A stretch of 38,337 nucleotides of DNA, from the NCBI GenBank assembly GCA_002501205.1, contig DLRW01000017.1, positions 1 to 38,337 of the forward strand. Direction: 5' to 3'. The notes beneath the pieces were generated by a model. It was not told the DNA's origin. It did not search any database and saw nothing but the letters and a program-made list of their open reading frames with translations. Positions 32,308 through 38,337 of this stretch are shown piece by piece. The position numbers were made by a program, and so were the translations under genes. The stretch is from Flavobacteriales bacterium UBA7878. Its GTDB lineage: Bacteria > Bacteroidota > Bacteroidia > Flavobacteriales > Schleiferiaceae. Position 1 is the first letter of the stretch; each line of letters opens with the position of its first letter.

Positions 32308-32895
32308 TTATCCGTGAATGTGCTCTTTGGTGCCAAAGTCTTTCATGACTTCAGCTTCGAAGCTTAGCAGCTCGTCCCACATTTGATCTACATTTTCGCG
32401 TTCACCAAATTGGCGTGCGAATTTGAGAAACATGGTATAATGATTCGCCTCGCTTACCATTAAATCGCGGTAGAATTCTGCTAATTCTTGGTCTTCGATA
32501 TGATCCGAAAGCACTTTAAAACGTTCGCAACTGCGGGCTTCAATTAAAGCGGCAATAAGCAGGCGATGTACTAAGCGTAAATCACGATCCGGGGTTTTGG
32601 GAAAGAACTGACTGATCCGCGCTACATATTCATCCTTACGCTCCCGACCTAAAACCAGGCCGCGCTCGCGAATGCGTTTGTGGACCATTTCAAAATGACT
32701 CATCTCTTCCTGTGCTAAGGCCGCCATGGCATCTACCAAATCGCTGTGCTCCGGATAGGTAATCAGGAGGGAGATGGCATAAGAGGCGGCTTTCTGCTCA
32801 CAAAAAGCGTGGTCGGTTAAGATTTCTTCAATGTTCTTTTCGGCGATATTCGCCCACCGGGGATCGGTAGGTAATTTTAGTCGTAAAATGCTCAT
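32308..32895 (-). CDS. miaE: tRNA-(ms2io6A)-hydroxylase-like protein (MiaE family)
   Basis: Protein of 195 residues with a ferritin-like four-helix bundle and two EX...EXXH-type iron motifs: DHAFCEQKAASYAI, QEEMSHFEMVHKRI, IEARSCERFKVLSD and SEANHYTMFLKFARQ. This pattern is that of MiaE-like tRNA hydroxylases, diiron monooxygenases that hydroxylate the isopentenyl group of modified A37 in some tRNAs. It starts inside the last codons of the SulP gene (4-base overlap). In this family the name rests on sequence only. Confidence 0.88.
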   Translation of the reverse strand: MSILRLKLPTDPRWANIAEKNIEEILTDHAFCEQKAASYAISLLITYPEHSDLVDAMAALAQEEMSHFEMVHKRIRERGLVLGRERKDEYVARISQFFPKTPDRDLRLVHRLLIAALIEARSCERFKVLSDHIEDQELAEFYRDLMVSEANHYTMFLKFARQFGERENVDQMWDELLSFEAEVMKDFGTKEHIHG

Positions 32896-35066
32896 GGCTT
32901 TAATACTTCCGTCAATTGCTCGGCAAAATTAACCATTTGCTTGGTCTCACTCACGGTTGTATGCCTTTCTTTGGCAAATATCAGCAGAGCCCTTCCATTG
33001 CATTCGATATGGTATTGTTTATGGCTTTCGAGAAAGGGGATTAAGGGCCCTTCAAAGAAATTCCGAATCGACTTTTCATCTTCCCCCTTGAGCTTAAAAC
33101 GCTTGGAGAAATCCGGATGCCTTTCAAAATTGATATCCTTGAAGCCCGCCAAATGTGCTACTCGATCTAAGAGTCGTTCCTGATCCAAAACAAAAGGCGC
33201 CGTTTCCGAAGGCAGTGGTAAATAAACCATGCTGGCATGTCGCAGGGCATTGCCGTAGAAATCGGTGTCCTCATAGTGGATATCGGCCCAAAGCCAATTT
33301 TGATTGCTGCATTCAATCCGATTGCGCAGCAGGTGCAGGTATTTATCCTGGAAGTATTCAAAACCTTTGAAACGCCCATCATCCTCCACTTCTGAATATT
33401 GAAAACGGAAATTATGCTCAGAAGCATAGAGGCGCAACATTTTCTGTCGGCGAGTTAGCTTACCCCTTTTGGAGCTGCCTTTTTTCAGGGGTCGACGCGT
33501 GGCCAGAGGGTGGGAGGAGAGCTGACCTAAATCATCCAGCCCCATGGTTTCCAGGCTTCCACCCGCTGCTTCAAAGCGATGACGATATTGTTGCACATGT
33601 TCCAGTACCGAATGGTCCACATATTCTGCCAGACTAAAATCCAGGATAAGCTCAGACTGAGGGTCCACCGTATCCATTTGCTTCTTCAGGCGAATGAAAT
33701 TGAGGAAGTTGGACATGGTTTTTACACTCAAATGGTATTTGTGTTCCTGTTCTTCGAAGAGTAGAACATTAGGCCTGAAAAGGCTGCGCAGGTAGTAGCT
33801 ACGTTTTTTTAAGCTGAAGAGCTGATACACCAAAGTGACAAGCATGCCACTGAGGATGCCAATAATCAGATTACTCGCCAGGGTAGCGAGATAGGTGAAG
33901 ATGAAGAGCAGGAGTTCATCCCGACCTAATTCGGCCATAGCCCGGAATTGCGAAGGCGCGGTTAATTTATAGCCGGTATGCACTAAAATAGCTGCTAATA
34001 CTGCTAGTGGGATATGCTCTAACTGGCTGCTGAATAAAGCCAGAAAAAGCACCAGGAATAATCCATGAAAGAGATTAGACCAGGCAGAACTGGCGCCATT
34101 GTTTAAGTTTACTGAGGAGCGGGCGATTACCGCTACTACATTCAGACCGCCAATCAGGCTGGAGCCGATGGTAGCAATACCCAAGGCCCGTAGATCTTTA
34201 TTGGCATTGGAGCGTCTTTGTTCTGGATCCAGCTTGTCGATGGCCTTGATACTGAGTAGTGATTCTACCGCGGCAATAAAAGCCAGGCTTAAGCTGATGG
34301 TCCAGAAACTGCCAGTTCCTATAGCCTTAAAAGAAGGGAAGGTGAAGGCATCTAAAATTTCAGGTGGTAAGCTGATTAGGTGGCTATCCGGCAATTGAGG
34401 CCAATGGGCAAAATGTGGAGAGAGGTAGCTATAGCCAATGCCCAGCGCTAAAACCCACATGGGGCCCGGAATTTTCTGAAAAGGTCCAAAGCGAATTTTT
34501 GGTAGTATAAAGAGTAGAGCTAAACTCACTAAACCCAATGACCAGGCGGCCAGGGGGGCGTTGCCATTTCGAATTAGGTCAATGCTATTTCCTATTTCGG
34601 CCAAGAGGCCAAAAGCAGAGCTGGATTGCGGGTCTACTCCTAATAAAACATGCAATTGCCGACTAAGGATAATAAGACCGATGGCAGCAAGCATTCCTCG
34701 AATGGCAGCGGCAGGGAATAGTTCGGCTAATACCCCAAAACGAAAAAGCCCCATAAGGAGGATAATGAGCCCTGACATAAGTATGGCGCCGAGGAGCAAA
34801 GAATAACCCAAGGCCGGATTTCCCTGACCGAGGACTCCCACTGCATAGAGACTTAATACCACCAAGCCATTTCCCGGACCGGCAATAATCAGTCGGGAGC
34901 TCCCTAATAAGGAAAAGAGAAGGGCACCGGCAACAGTTGCCAATATTCCTGCCATGGGAGGAACTCCGCTGGCTAGGGCTAAACCAAATGCGAGGGGTAG
35001 AGCGACTAATGAAACAATTAGGCCCGACTGAATATTTTGGGGGATGTTCTTAGTCTCCCTAAGCAT
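32892..35066 (-). CDS. SulP-family anion transporter with STAS and extra C-terminal domain
   Basis: Protein of 724 residues. The first ~415 are the SulP membrane domain: LVSLVALPLAFGLALASGVP, GLLFSLLGSS-like segment SLLGSSRLIIAGPGNG, LFPAAAIRGMLAAIGL and an NVVAVIARSSVNLNNGA motif. A STAS domain follows (~440-520, LILDFSLAEYVDHSVLEHVQ). After a basic linker (KKGSSKRGKLTRRQK) there is an extra ~200-residue domain with INFERHPDFSKRFKLKGEDE, which I have seen only as a stand-alone domain. SulP proteins carry sulfate, bicarbonate or other anions. The start overlaps the USP-like gene by 8 bases, and the 3' end overlaps miaE. Confidence 0.88.
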   Translation of the reverse strand: MLRETKNIPQNIQSGLIVSLVALPLAFGLALASGVPPMAGILATVAGALLFSLLGSSRLIIAGPGNGLVVLSLYAVGVLGQGNPALGYSLLLGAILMSGLIILLMGLFRFGVLAELFPAAAIRGMLAAIGLIILSRQLHVLLGVDPQSSSAFGLLAEIGNSIDLIRNGNAPLAAWSLGLVSLALLFILPKIRFGPFQKIPGPMWVLALGIGYSYLSPHFAHWPQLPDSHLISLPPEILDAFTFPSFKAIGTGSFWTISLSLAFIAAVESLLSIKAIDKLDPEQRRSNANKDLRALGIATIGSSLIGGLNVVAVIARSSVNLNNGASSAWSNLFHGLFLVLFLALFSSQLEHIPLAVLAAILVHTGYKLTAPSQFRAMAELGRDELLLFIFTYLATLASNLIIGILSGMLVTLVYQLFSLKKRSYYLRSLFRPNVLLFEEQEHKYHLSVKTMSNFLNFIRLKKQMDTVDPQSELILDFSLAEYVDHSVLEHVQQYRHRFEAAGGSLETMGLDDLGQLSSHPLATRRPLKKGSSKRGKLTRRQKMLRLYASEHNFRFQYSEVEDDGRFKGFEYFQDKYLHLLRNRIECSNQNWLWADIHYEDTDFYGNALRHASMVYLPLPSETAPFVLDQERLLDRVAHLAGFKDINFERHPDFSKRFKLKGEDEKSIRNFFEGPLIPFLESHKQYHIECNGRALLIFAKERHTTVSETKQMVNFAEQLTEVLKP

Positions 35067-35943
35067 TCAAGGGCTTTGGATCGCTGCTATGCACGATTAA
35101 TAAATCACTGGGAAGCTCAGATAGGATGTATTCCAAATCATGGGTGAAAACCCGGTCCATAAAGCCGAGTTTAGTATCCGGTGAATTCAAGACTAATAAT
35201 TCGGCACCACTGCTTTGGGTGAAATGGCCAATGCTGTATCCAGGTTTACCGAAGATCACCTGATTTTCGATTTCCAGATTATGGGGATTTTCTTCTTTCA
35301 GGGCCAGCTTAATGCGGTGCTGTTCCCGTTCTTCAATAATATGGCGCCAGCGATTGCAGCGGGCTTGTTCTTGATCATCGGCGGCTCGACTGGTCTTTTT
35401 ATCGGGAGCAATTTCTTCTACAATGTGCAGAAGCTTGGTTCCCAGGGCATCGGCCACTTCCAGAGTTTTGTGAATAGTATCGCGGGTTTTAGGATGCTTG
35501 GCACCGCTAACCACAATATGCCGATAGGCTTTAGGGAAGCGCATAGGCTGAGTAAGCAGCATAATACTGCAATTGGATTTCCGCACTAATTGTCGGGCTA
35601 CCGAGCCCATATAATAGCGTAAGAGACCTTCTCGGGGCAAGGCTCCTACCATTAGCAAATCGGCCTTTTGCTCTTCACATACTTTGAGGATGCTGTCTGA
35701 TATATCACCTTCCAGCCAGAGGAATTGATGCGGGACCTGCACTTCGCCAAAACTTTGCATTTGGCTTTCAATTTCTTCTCGACTGGCGGTTTTACCATCT
35801 CCTACATGCACGAAGATAATTTCGTTAGCGAGGTGTTCACAGAGGCGCGCCGCTTCTTTAATATTGGCAATTAAACTGGGGCTCAGGCCAATGCCCATGA
35901 CCATTTTGTTGAAAGGTTTCAAGACAGAAAATTCAATTTGCAT
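35059..35943 (-). CDS. Universal stress protein, two tandem UspA domains
   Basis: Protein of about 294 residues from ATG 35943 (MQIEFSVLKPFNKMVMGIGL); a longer start at 35979 adds twelve residues of no clear kind. Domain 1 (~10-140) has MVGALPREGLLRYYMGSVARQ, the ATP-binding glycine loop of UspA. Domain 2 (~150-285) lacks that loop (LVLNSPDTKLGFMDRVFTHD). USP proteins bind ATP or AMP and act in stress survival; some regulate transporters. It overlaps the SulP gene by 8 bases, which suggests it may control that transporter. Confidence 0.88.
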   Translation of the reverse strand: MQIEFSVLKPFNKMVMGIGLSPSLIANIKEAARLCEHLANEIIFVHVGDGKTASREEIESQMQSFGEVQVPHQFLWLEGDISDSILKVCEEQKADLLMVGALPREGLLRYYMGSVARQLVRKSNCSIMLLTQPMRFPKAYRHIVVSGAKHPKTRDTIHKTLEVADALGTKLLHIVEEIAPDKKTSRAADDQEQARCNRWRHIIEEREQHRIKLALKEENPHNLEIENQVIFGKPGYSIGHFTQSSGAELLVLNSPDTKLGFMDRVFTHDLEYILSELPSDLLIVHSSDPKPLNA

Positions 35944-36284
35944 AAAGGTACAAAGTGAAAGGGAAGGGGCTCTATACATCGCTTAAAAAGGGAGATTCCA
36001 TCGCTCTGTTTATATTTACTGAATGAGGGCTCTATTTAAAAGATTTCTACTTAGAAAATGAAAAGGAATCTCCGGGTATTCTCCCCGTGGCCTATGCCGT
36101 TCTATTGAAAAATGAGACAGAGTTTAAATTGGCTTTTGATTCGCTTTCTGAAAACCAAATTTGGAATTTGAGGAGGGTTTGGTGAAAGTATCTAAATACA
36201 CTTTACAGTATAAGAAGAGATTGAAAATAAGCTAATTAAGCCATGATAATTCCATGTTGCTTTGGGGTCTTCGCTGAAATTACC
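35944..36284. other. Gene-poor intergenic stretch
   Basis: Contains the upstream region of the USP-like gene and a short open frame described at 36027. No other gene or terminator is clear. Confidence 0.5.
36027..36185 (+). pseudogene. Possible coding remnant without a start codon
   Basis: Between two stop codons lie 52 sense codons that read like protein (DFYLENEKESPGILPVAYAV and on through LAFDSLSENQIWNLRRVW). There is no in-frame ATG. It may be the 3' fragment of a lost gene. Chance cannot be ruled out. Confidence 0.25.
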
Positions 36285-37025
36285 TTACTCAAATTCAAAA
36301 TAGTTCTTTTCAATAGAAATATCAAAGGTGACTCCTGAACCTTCCTCCGGTTTAATTGAGTCCATACGATTGTAAACTTCCTCTCTCTTTTCTCTATAAA
36401 TGCTTCTAGCTACAATTGGGAGCTTTTTTAATTTTAGGATTTGATCAAAGCTCTGAATTTCAGTAGATTCAATGCTTGCTACCTTGAAAGATAGTTCTTT
36501 AGTTGAATCGGTGACAAAGATGATTGCACCAGGTAAACCATGTAATTTCCAAGGACCGTAGCTGGTTTTAACACTTGGATCATACCAGGCAAAATACTTT
36601 CGTCCCCGGAAATTACCGACTGCATATTTACATTTATAGCCTTCAATGACTCTGGTTGAATCAATTAAATTCCATTTTATTGGACTTTGCTTTTCGGCAA
36701 TTATTATCCCACAGGCGTTAATAGATCTTAAGAAACCAAGCTCGTAAATAGAATCCCTTGTTCTATCAAACCTTATATACCGTCTGGTTGTATCGTGAAT
36801 AATTGTTTCGTCCTGTTCTGCACTTTGATTTAGGTCCTTCTCTTTAAACACATAAATAGAACCGAGATCATTGGTGTATAAGGTTGAGGAAAAGCCTTTC
36901 CCCGCACAAAAACTGCAAAACCAGTCGTACTTGATTTTAAATGACTGTGAATGGATTTGAGTATTTGAAGATGGAGCGGAAAATAGAGTCAAATAGAGTA
37001 GGACCGTTGTTAAGCTTAGTTTCAT
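36285..37025 (-). CDS. GLPGLI family protein
   Basis: Protein of 246 residues with a signal peptide (LTTVLLYLTLFSAPSSNT). It shows the family signature HGLPGAIIFVTDSTKELSF and the linked AWYDPSVKTSYGPWKL. GLPGLI proteins are exported proteins common in Bacteroidetes, with no known function. A cysteine pair (WFCSFCAGKG) near the start could bind metal or form a disulfide. A CATATTTG-type -7 box overlaps a perfect palindrome (37062-37079) upstream, and the leader is ~30 bases. Confidence 0.9.
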   Translation of the reverse strand: MKLSLTTVLLYLTLFSAPSSNTQIHSQSFKIKYDWFCSFCAGKGFSSTLYTNDLGSIYVFKEKDLNQSAEQDETIIHDTTRRYIRFDRTRDSIYELGFLRSINACGIIIAEKQSPIKWNLIDSTRVIEGYKCKYAVGNFRGRKYFAWYDPSVKTSYGPWKLHGLPGAIIFVTDSTKELSFKVASIESTEIQSFDQILKLKKLPIVARSIYREKREEVYNRMDSIKPEEGSGVTFDISIEKNYFEFE

Positions 37026-37061
37026 AATGATAAGATTAAGTTAGTAATTCAAAACAAATAT

Positions 37062-37079
37062 GGTCATAATATTATGACC
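37062..37079. promoter_or_regulatory. Perfect 18-base palindrome, candidate operator
   Basis: GGTCATAATATTATGACC is a perfect palindrome without spacer. On the minus strand it is immediately upstream of, and touches, the CATATTTG box of the GLPGLI gene, covering the -33 region. This is the position of a repressor or activator site. Confidence 0.6.
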
Positions 37080-37097
37080 GTATTTGGAAAATAACTC

Positions 37098-37439
37098 CTA
37101 CAGATCCCCTGCCAGTTCCTTGGCTTGATCAATTAATTCGCCGAGTAATTGTACCGCTTTTGCCTTGACTTCGTCGCAATCACCAGAAACAGTGCCCGAA
37201 TCTGAAATAATTCCAATGGAGACAGTTATAGTTACCTTGCATTGTAGTGCATCATCATCTAAATCAACTTTCATTGAGATTTTGATGTCTTCTTGAACGG
37301 GATTGGAAACCTCATTTAGATCACTGGTAACATCTTGATTAATTGTGAGGTATGAAAGTTTAGCTAACTCTGCTGGACTCGCAAAACTAGATGAGAAAGC
37401 TAAAAGCACAAGGCTGGTTGTTAAAATCAACTTTTTCAT
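37098..37439 (-). CDS. Small secreted protein of unknown function
   Basis: Protein of 113 residues with a clear signal peptide (MKKLILTTSLVLLAFSSSFA). The mature part has two cysteines (LQCKVTITVSIG and SGDCDEVKA) likely to pair in the periplasm or outside. It is followed 72 bases downstream by the GLPGLI gene on the same strand. I do not recognise a family. Confidence 0.75.
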   Translation of the reverse strand: MKKLILTTSLVLLAFSSSFASPAELAKLSYLTINQDVTSDLNEVSNPVQEDIKISMKVDLDDDALQCKVTITVSIGIISDSGTVSGDCDEVKAKAVQLLGELIDQAKELAGDL

Positions 37440-37685
37440 GAATTATATTATTAAGTAAATTAAATGCTTACTCTTTCGATTTTCAGCAACCTCGATAAAT
37501 CAATAGGCCTTTAGATTTAATATTTTAATTGACAATATCAATTATCATAAAAGATAACGAGTTTGTATGTGATTTCTTTCGTGATTTTTAATGAATATAT
37601 CTTTAATATTGATGCGTGTATAACTCGAATATTCACCAAATGAATACATAAAATAATAAACAAGTTAAGCTTACTGGATAAGCAT

Positions 37686-37714
37686 AATTATTATTCTTTT
37701 ACAGAATAATAATT
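37686..37714 (+). repeat. 11-base perfect inverted repeat
   Basis: AATTATTATTC (37686-37696) and GAATAATAATT (37704-37714) form a stem with a 7-base loop TTTTACA. All arms are AT-rich apart from the central C-G pair. No adjacent gene; could be a hairpin or a protein-binding site. Confidence 0.5.
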
Positions 37715-37744
37715 CAAAAGAATATAATTGTGCTATTTTGTGTG

Positions 37745-37843
37745 ATGAATCGAAAATTAAAGCCTCATGCATTTATGCGGGCCCTAGATTCTCTTTTTTT
37801 TAGAAAGAAGAGATTGAGAACAGTGGTAAGAAGTATTGTATAA
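37745..37843 (+). CDS. Possible small basic peptide of 32 residues
   Basis: ATG at 37745 opens MNRKLKPHAFMRALDSLFFR followed by KKRLRTVVRSIV and a stop at 37841-37843. Twelve of 32 residues are Lys, Arg or His. A TATTTTG box ends four bases before the ATG, as for several genes in the window. No family is recognised, and chance is a real alternative. Confidence 0.22.
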   Translation: MNRKLKPHAFMRALDSLFFRKKRLRTVVRSIV

Positions 37844-37876
37844 GTGATTGTTATAAATAACGATTTGCTATTATTT

Positions 37877-38215
37877 AGTAGGATCATTCTATGATCCTAG
37901 TGCCGCTGACATTTTGGAGTATACGACCAAAATTTCCTGCTGTTCTTTGCTATCGCAGCAGCTTTTTTTTAGGCCTAACGAATCTCCAGTAGGCGGGATT
38001 ATTTCATGATCCTAATGCCGCTGACATTTTGAAGAATACGACCAATAAGTTCCTGCTGTTCTCTTCGTTCACAGCAGCTTTTTTTTTGCCCAACGGATCT
38101 CGAGTAGGCAGGATTATTACATGATCCAAATGCCGCTGACATTTTAGAGTATACGACCAAAATTTCCTGCTGTTCTCTTCGTTCACAGCAGCTTTTTTTT
38201 TGCCCACCAAGCCTC
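37877..38215 (+). repeat. Three tandem ~113-bp repeats, each with a terminator-like hairpin
   Basis: Units start at AGTAGG: 37877, 37988 and 38103. Each has a GGAT(C/T)AT-NNN-ATGATCC dyad, then TGCCGCTGACATTTT, then ACGACCAA, then a hairpin CTGCTG(T)/(A)CAGCAG with a run of 8 or 9 Ts on the plus strand (37963-37970, 38079-38087, 38193-38201). The loop of copy 1 differs from copies 2 and 3 while the stem is kept. The array lies beside the 3' end of a tRNA-Pro gene. Confidence 0.88.
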
Positions 38216-38253
38216 AGTCAAGCAAGCTTGCTTCGGTGGTGGGCAAAAAAAAA
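38193..38253. repeat. 17-base inverted repeat with nested palindrome
   Basis: T9-GCCCACCA at 38193-38209 is the exact complement of TGGTGGGC-A9 at 38237-38253. The spacer holds the palindrome AAGCAAGCTTGCTT at 38220-38233. The left arm is the T-run of tandem copy 3, and the right arm is the T-run (minus strand) of the tRNA terminator. Confidence 0.8.
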
Positions 38254-38282
38254 GTCCTGATGAATTCTCATCAGGACTTTTT
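38245..38282 (-). terminator. Terminator of tRNA-Pro
   Basis: Stem AAAGTCCTGATGA/TCATCAGGACTTT (13 pairs or more) with loop ATTC, followed on the minus strand by nine Ts. It begins directly at the 3' CCA of the tRNA gene, so almost no trailer is present. Confidence 0.92.
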
Positions 38283-38337
38283 GGTCGGGGCGGCAGGATT
38301 CGAACCTGCGACCTCCTGCTCCCAAAGCAGGCGCGAT
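38282..38337 (-). tRNA. tRNA-Pro (TGG), 3' part, cut by window edge
   Basis: Read on the minus strand, the anticodon arm CTGCTTTGGGAGCAG (anticodon TGG), variable loop AGGTC, T arm GCAGGTTCGAATCCTGC, and acceptor 3' strand CGCCCCG-A-CCA are seen. The CCA end is encoded. The 5' half (D arm and first acceptor strand) is outside the window, and the bases GCGCGAT at the edge belong to the end of the D arm region. Confidence 0.92.

Larger units (their letters stand above)
37440..38281. other. AT-rich gene-free stretch of 842 bases
   Basis: The first ~430 bases are very AT-rich, with an inverted repeat at 37686 and a possible 32-codon frame at 37745. The rest holds three tandem repeats with hairpins (37877-38215) and the tRNA-Pro terminator. 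No conventional gene is seen. Confidence 0.7.

Noticed and set aside
32280..32336. Longer start for gcvT
   Set aside because: It overlaps the MiaE-like gene and adds 19 residues that do not look like GcvT; ATG 32279 gives the standard start.
38004..38210. 68-codon open frame on the minus strand
   Set aside because: It reads through two copies of the tandem repeat, so its protein is itself a repeat (GKKKAAVNEENSR twice). It crosses terminator hairpins.
37877..38215. CRISPR array
   Set aside because: Units of ~113 bases are nearly identical throughout, with no unique spacers and no cas genes.
37877..38337. Integration (att) site of a mobile element at the tRNA-Pro 3' end
   Set aside because: No integrase gene and no second copy of the tRNA 3' end is present in the window; only the array beside it is seen.

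Overview
The window looks like a chromosomal segment of a marine-type member of the Bacteroidetes, most likely Flavobacteriales. Evidence: GLPGLI and DUF2167 families, SHNLR-type PAS histidine kinases, a tRNA hydroxylase of the MiaE type, GcvT, few classical Shine-Dalgarno sites, and TAnnTTTG-like boxes upstream of several genes. By eye the core is of moderate GC. About 25.6-31.2 kb and 36.2-38.2 kb are clearly more AT-rich. I cannot assign a genus from sequence alone.

Layout. (1) 1-4520: two tandem paralogous multi-PAS proteins; the first is cut by the window edge and has no kinase, the second is a full histidine kinase overlapping a single-domain response regulator. (2) 4577-7132: a translationally coupled lipoprotein / ECF sigma factor / membrane-anchored anti-sigma-like protein with a barrel-like C-terminus. 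(3) 7133-16994: GNAT acetyltransferase, secreted protein, 7TM-DISM hybrid histidine kinase, lipoprotein with two RskA-C-like repeats, AraC regulator, AhpD-like protein, FMN reductase, two small coupled membrane/secreted proteins, TPR protein and DUF2167 protein. (4) 17206-21432: a sulfide-detoxification cluster (SQR-like flavoprotein, TauE/SafE exporter, persulfide dioxygenase with two rhodanese domains, class I methyltransferase). (5) 22472-25559: TPR histidine kinase (HisKA_2) coupled to a LytTR response regulator, followed by LytTR-box-like sequences and an OmpA-domain protein. (6) 25626-31194: accessory, AT-rich region with orphan genes, an attC-like palindrome, an IS3-family (IS407-group-like) element, a TerB-like/BRCT protein, a HEPN-like protein and two copies of a dispersed ~85-bp element. 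(7) 31203-35943: a minus-strand run gcvT, miaE-like, sulP-STAS and uspA-like, reading usp to sulP to miaE to gcvT with overlaps. (8) 36285-38337: GLPGLI protein with a perfect palindrome at its promoter, a small secreted protein, an AT-rich non-coding stretch, three tandem ~113-bp repeats each carrying a terminator-like hairpin, and the 3' part of a tRNA-Pro gene running off the window edge.

The strongest things to follow up are the terminator-bearing tandem repeats beside tRNA-Pro, the dispersed heptamer-tailed element that brackets the accessory region, the attC-like palindrome behind an orphan membrane protein gene, and the SQR homologue lacking its second expected redox cysteine. All family names come from recognition of motifs by eye; no database search was run.
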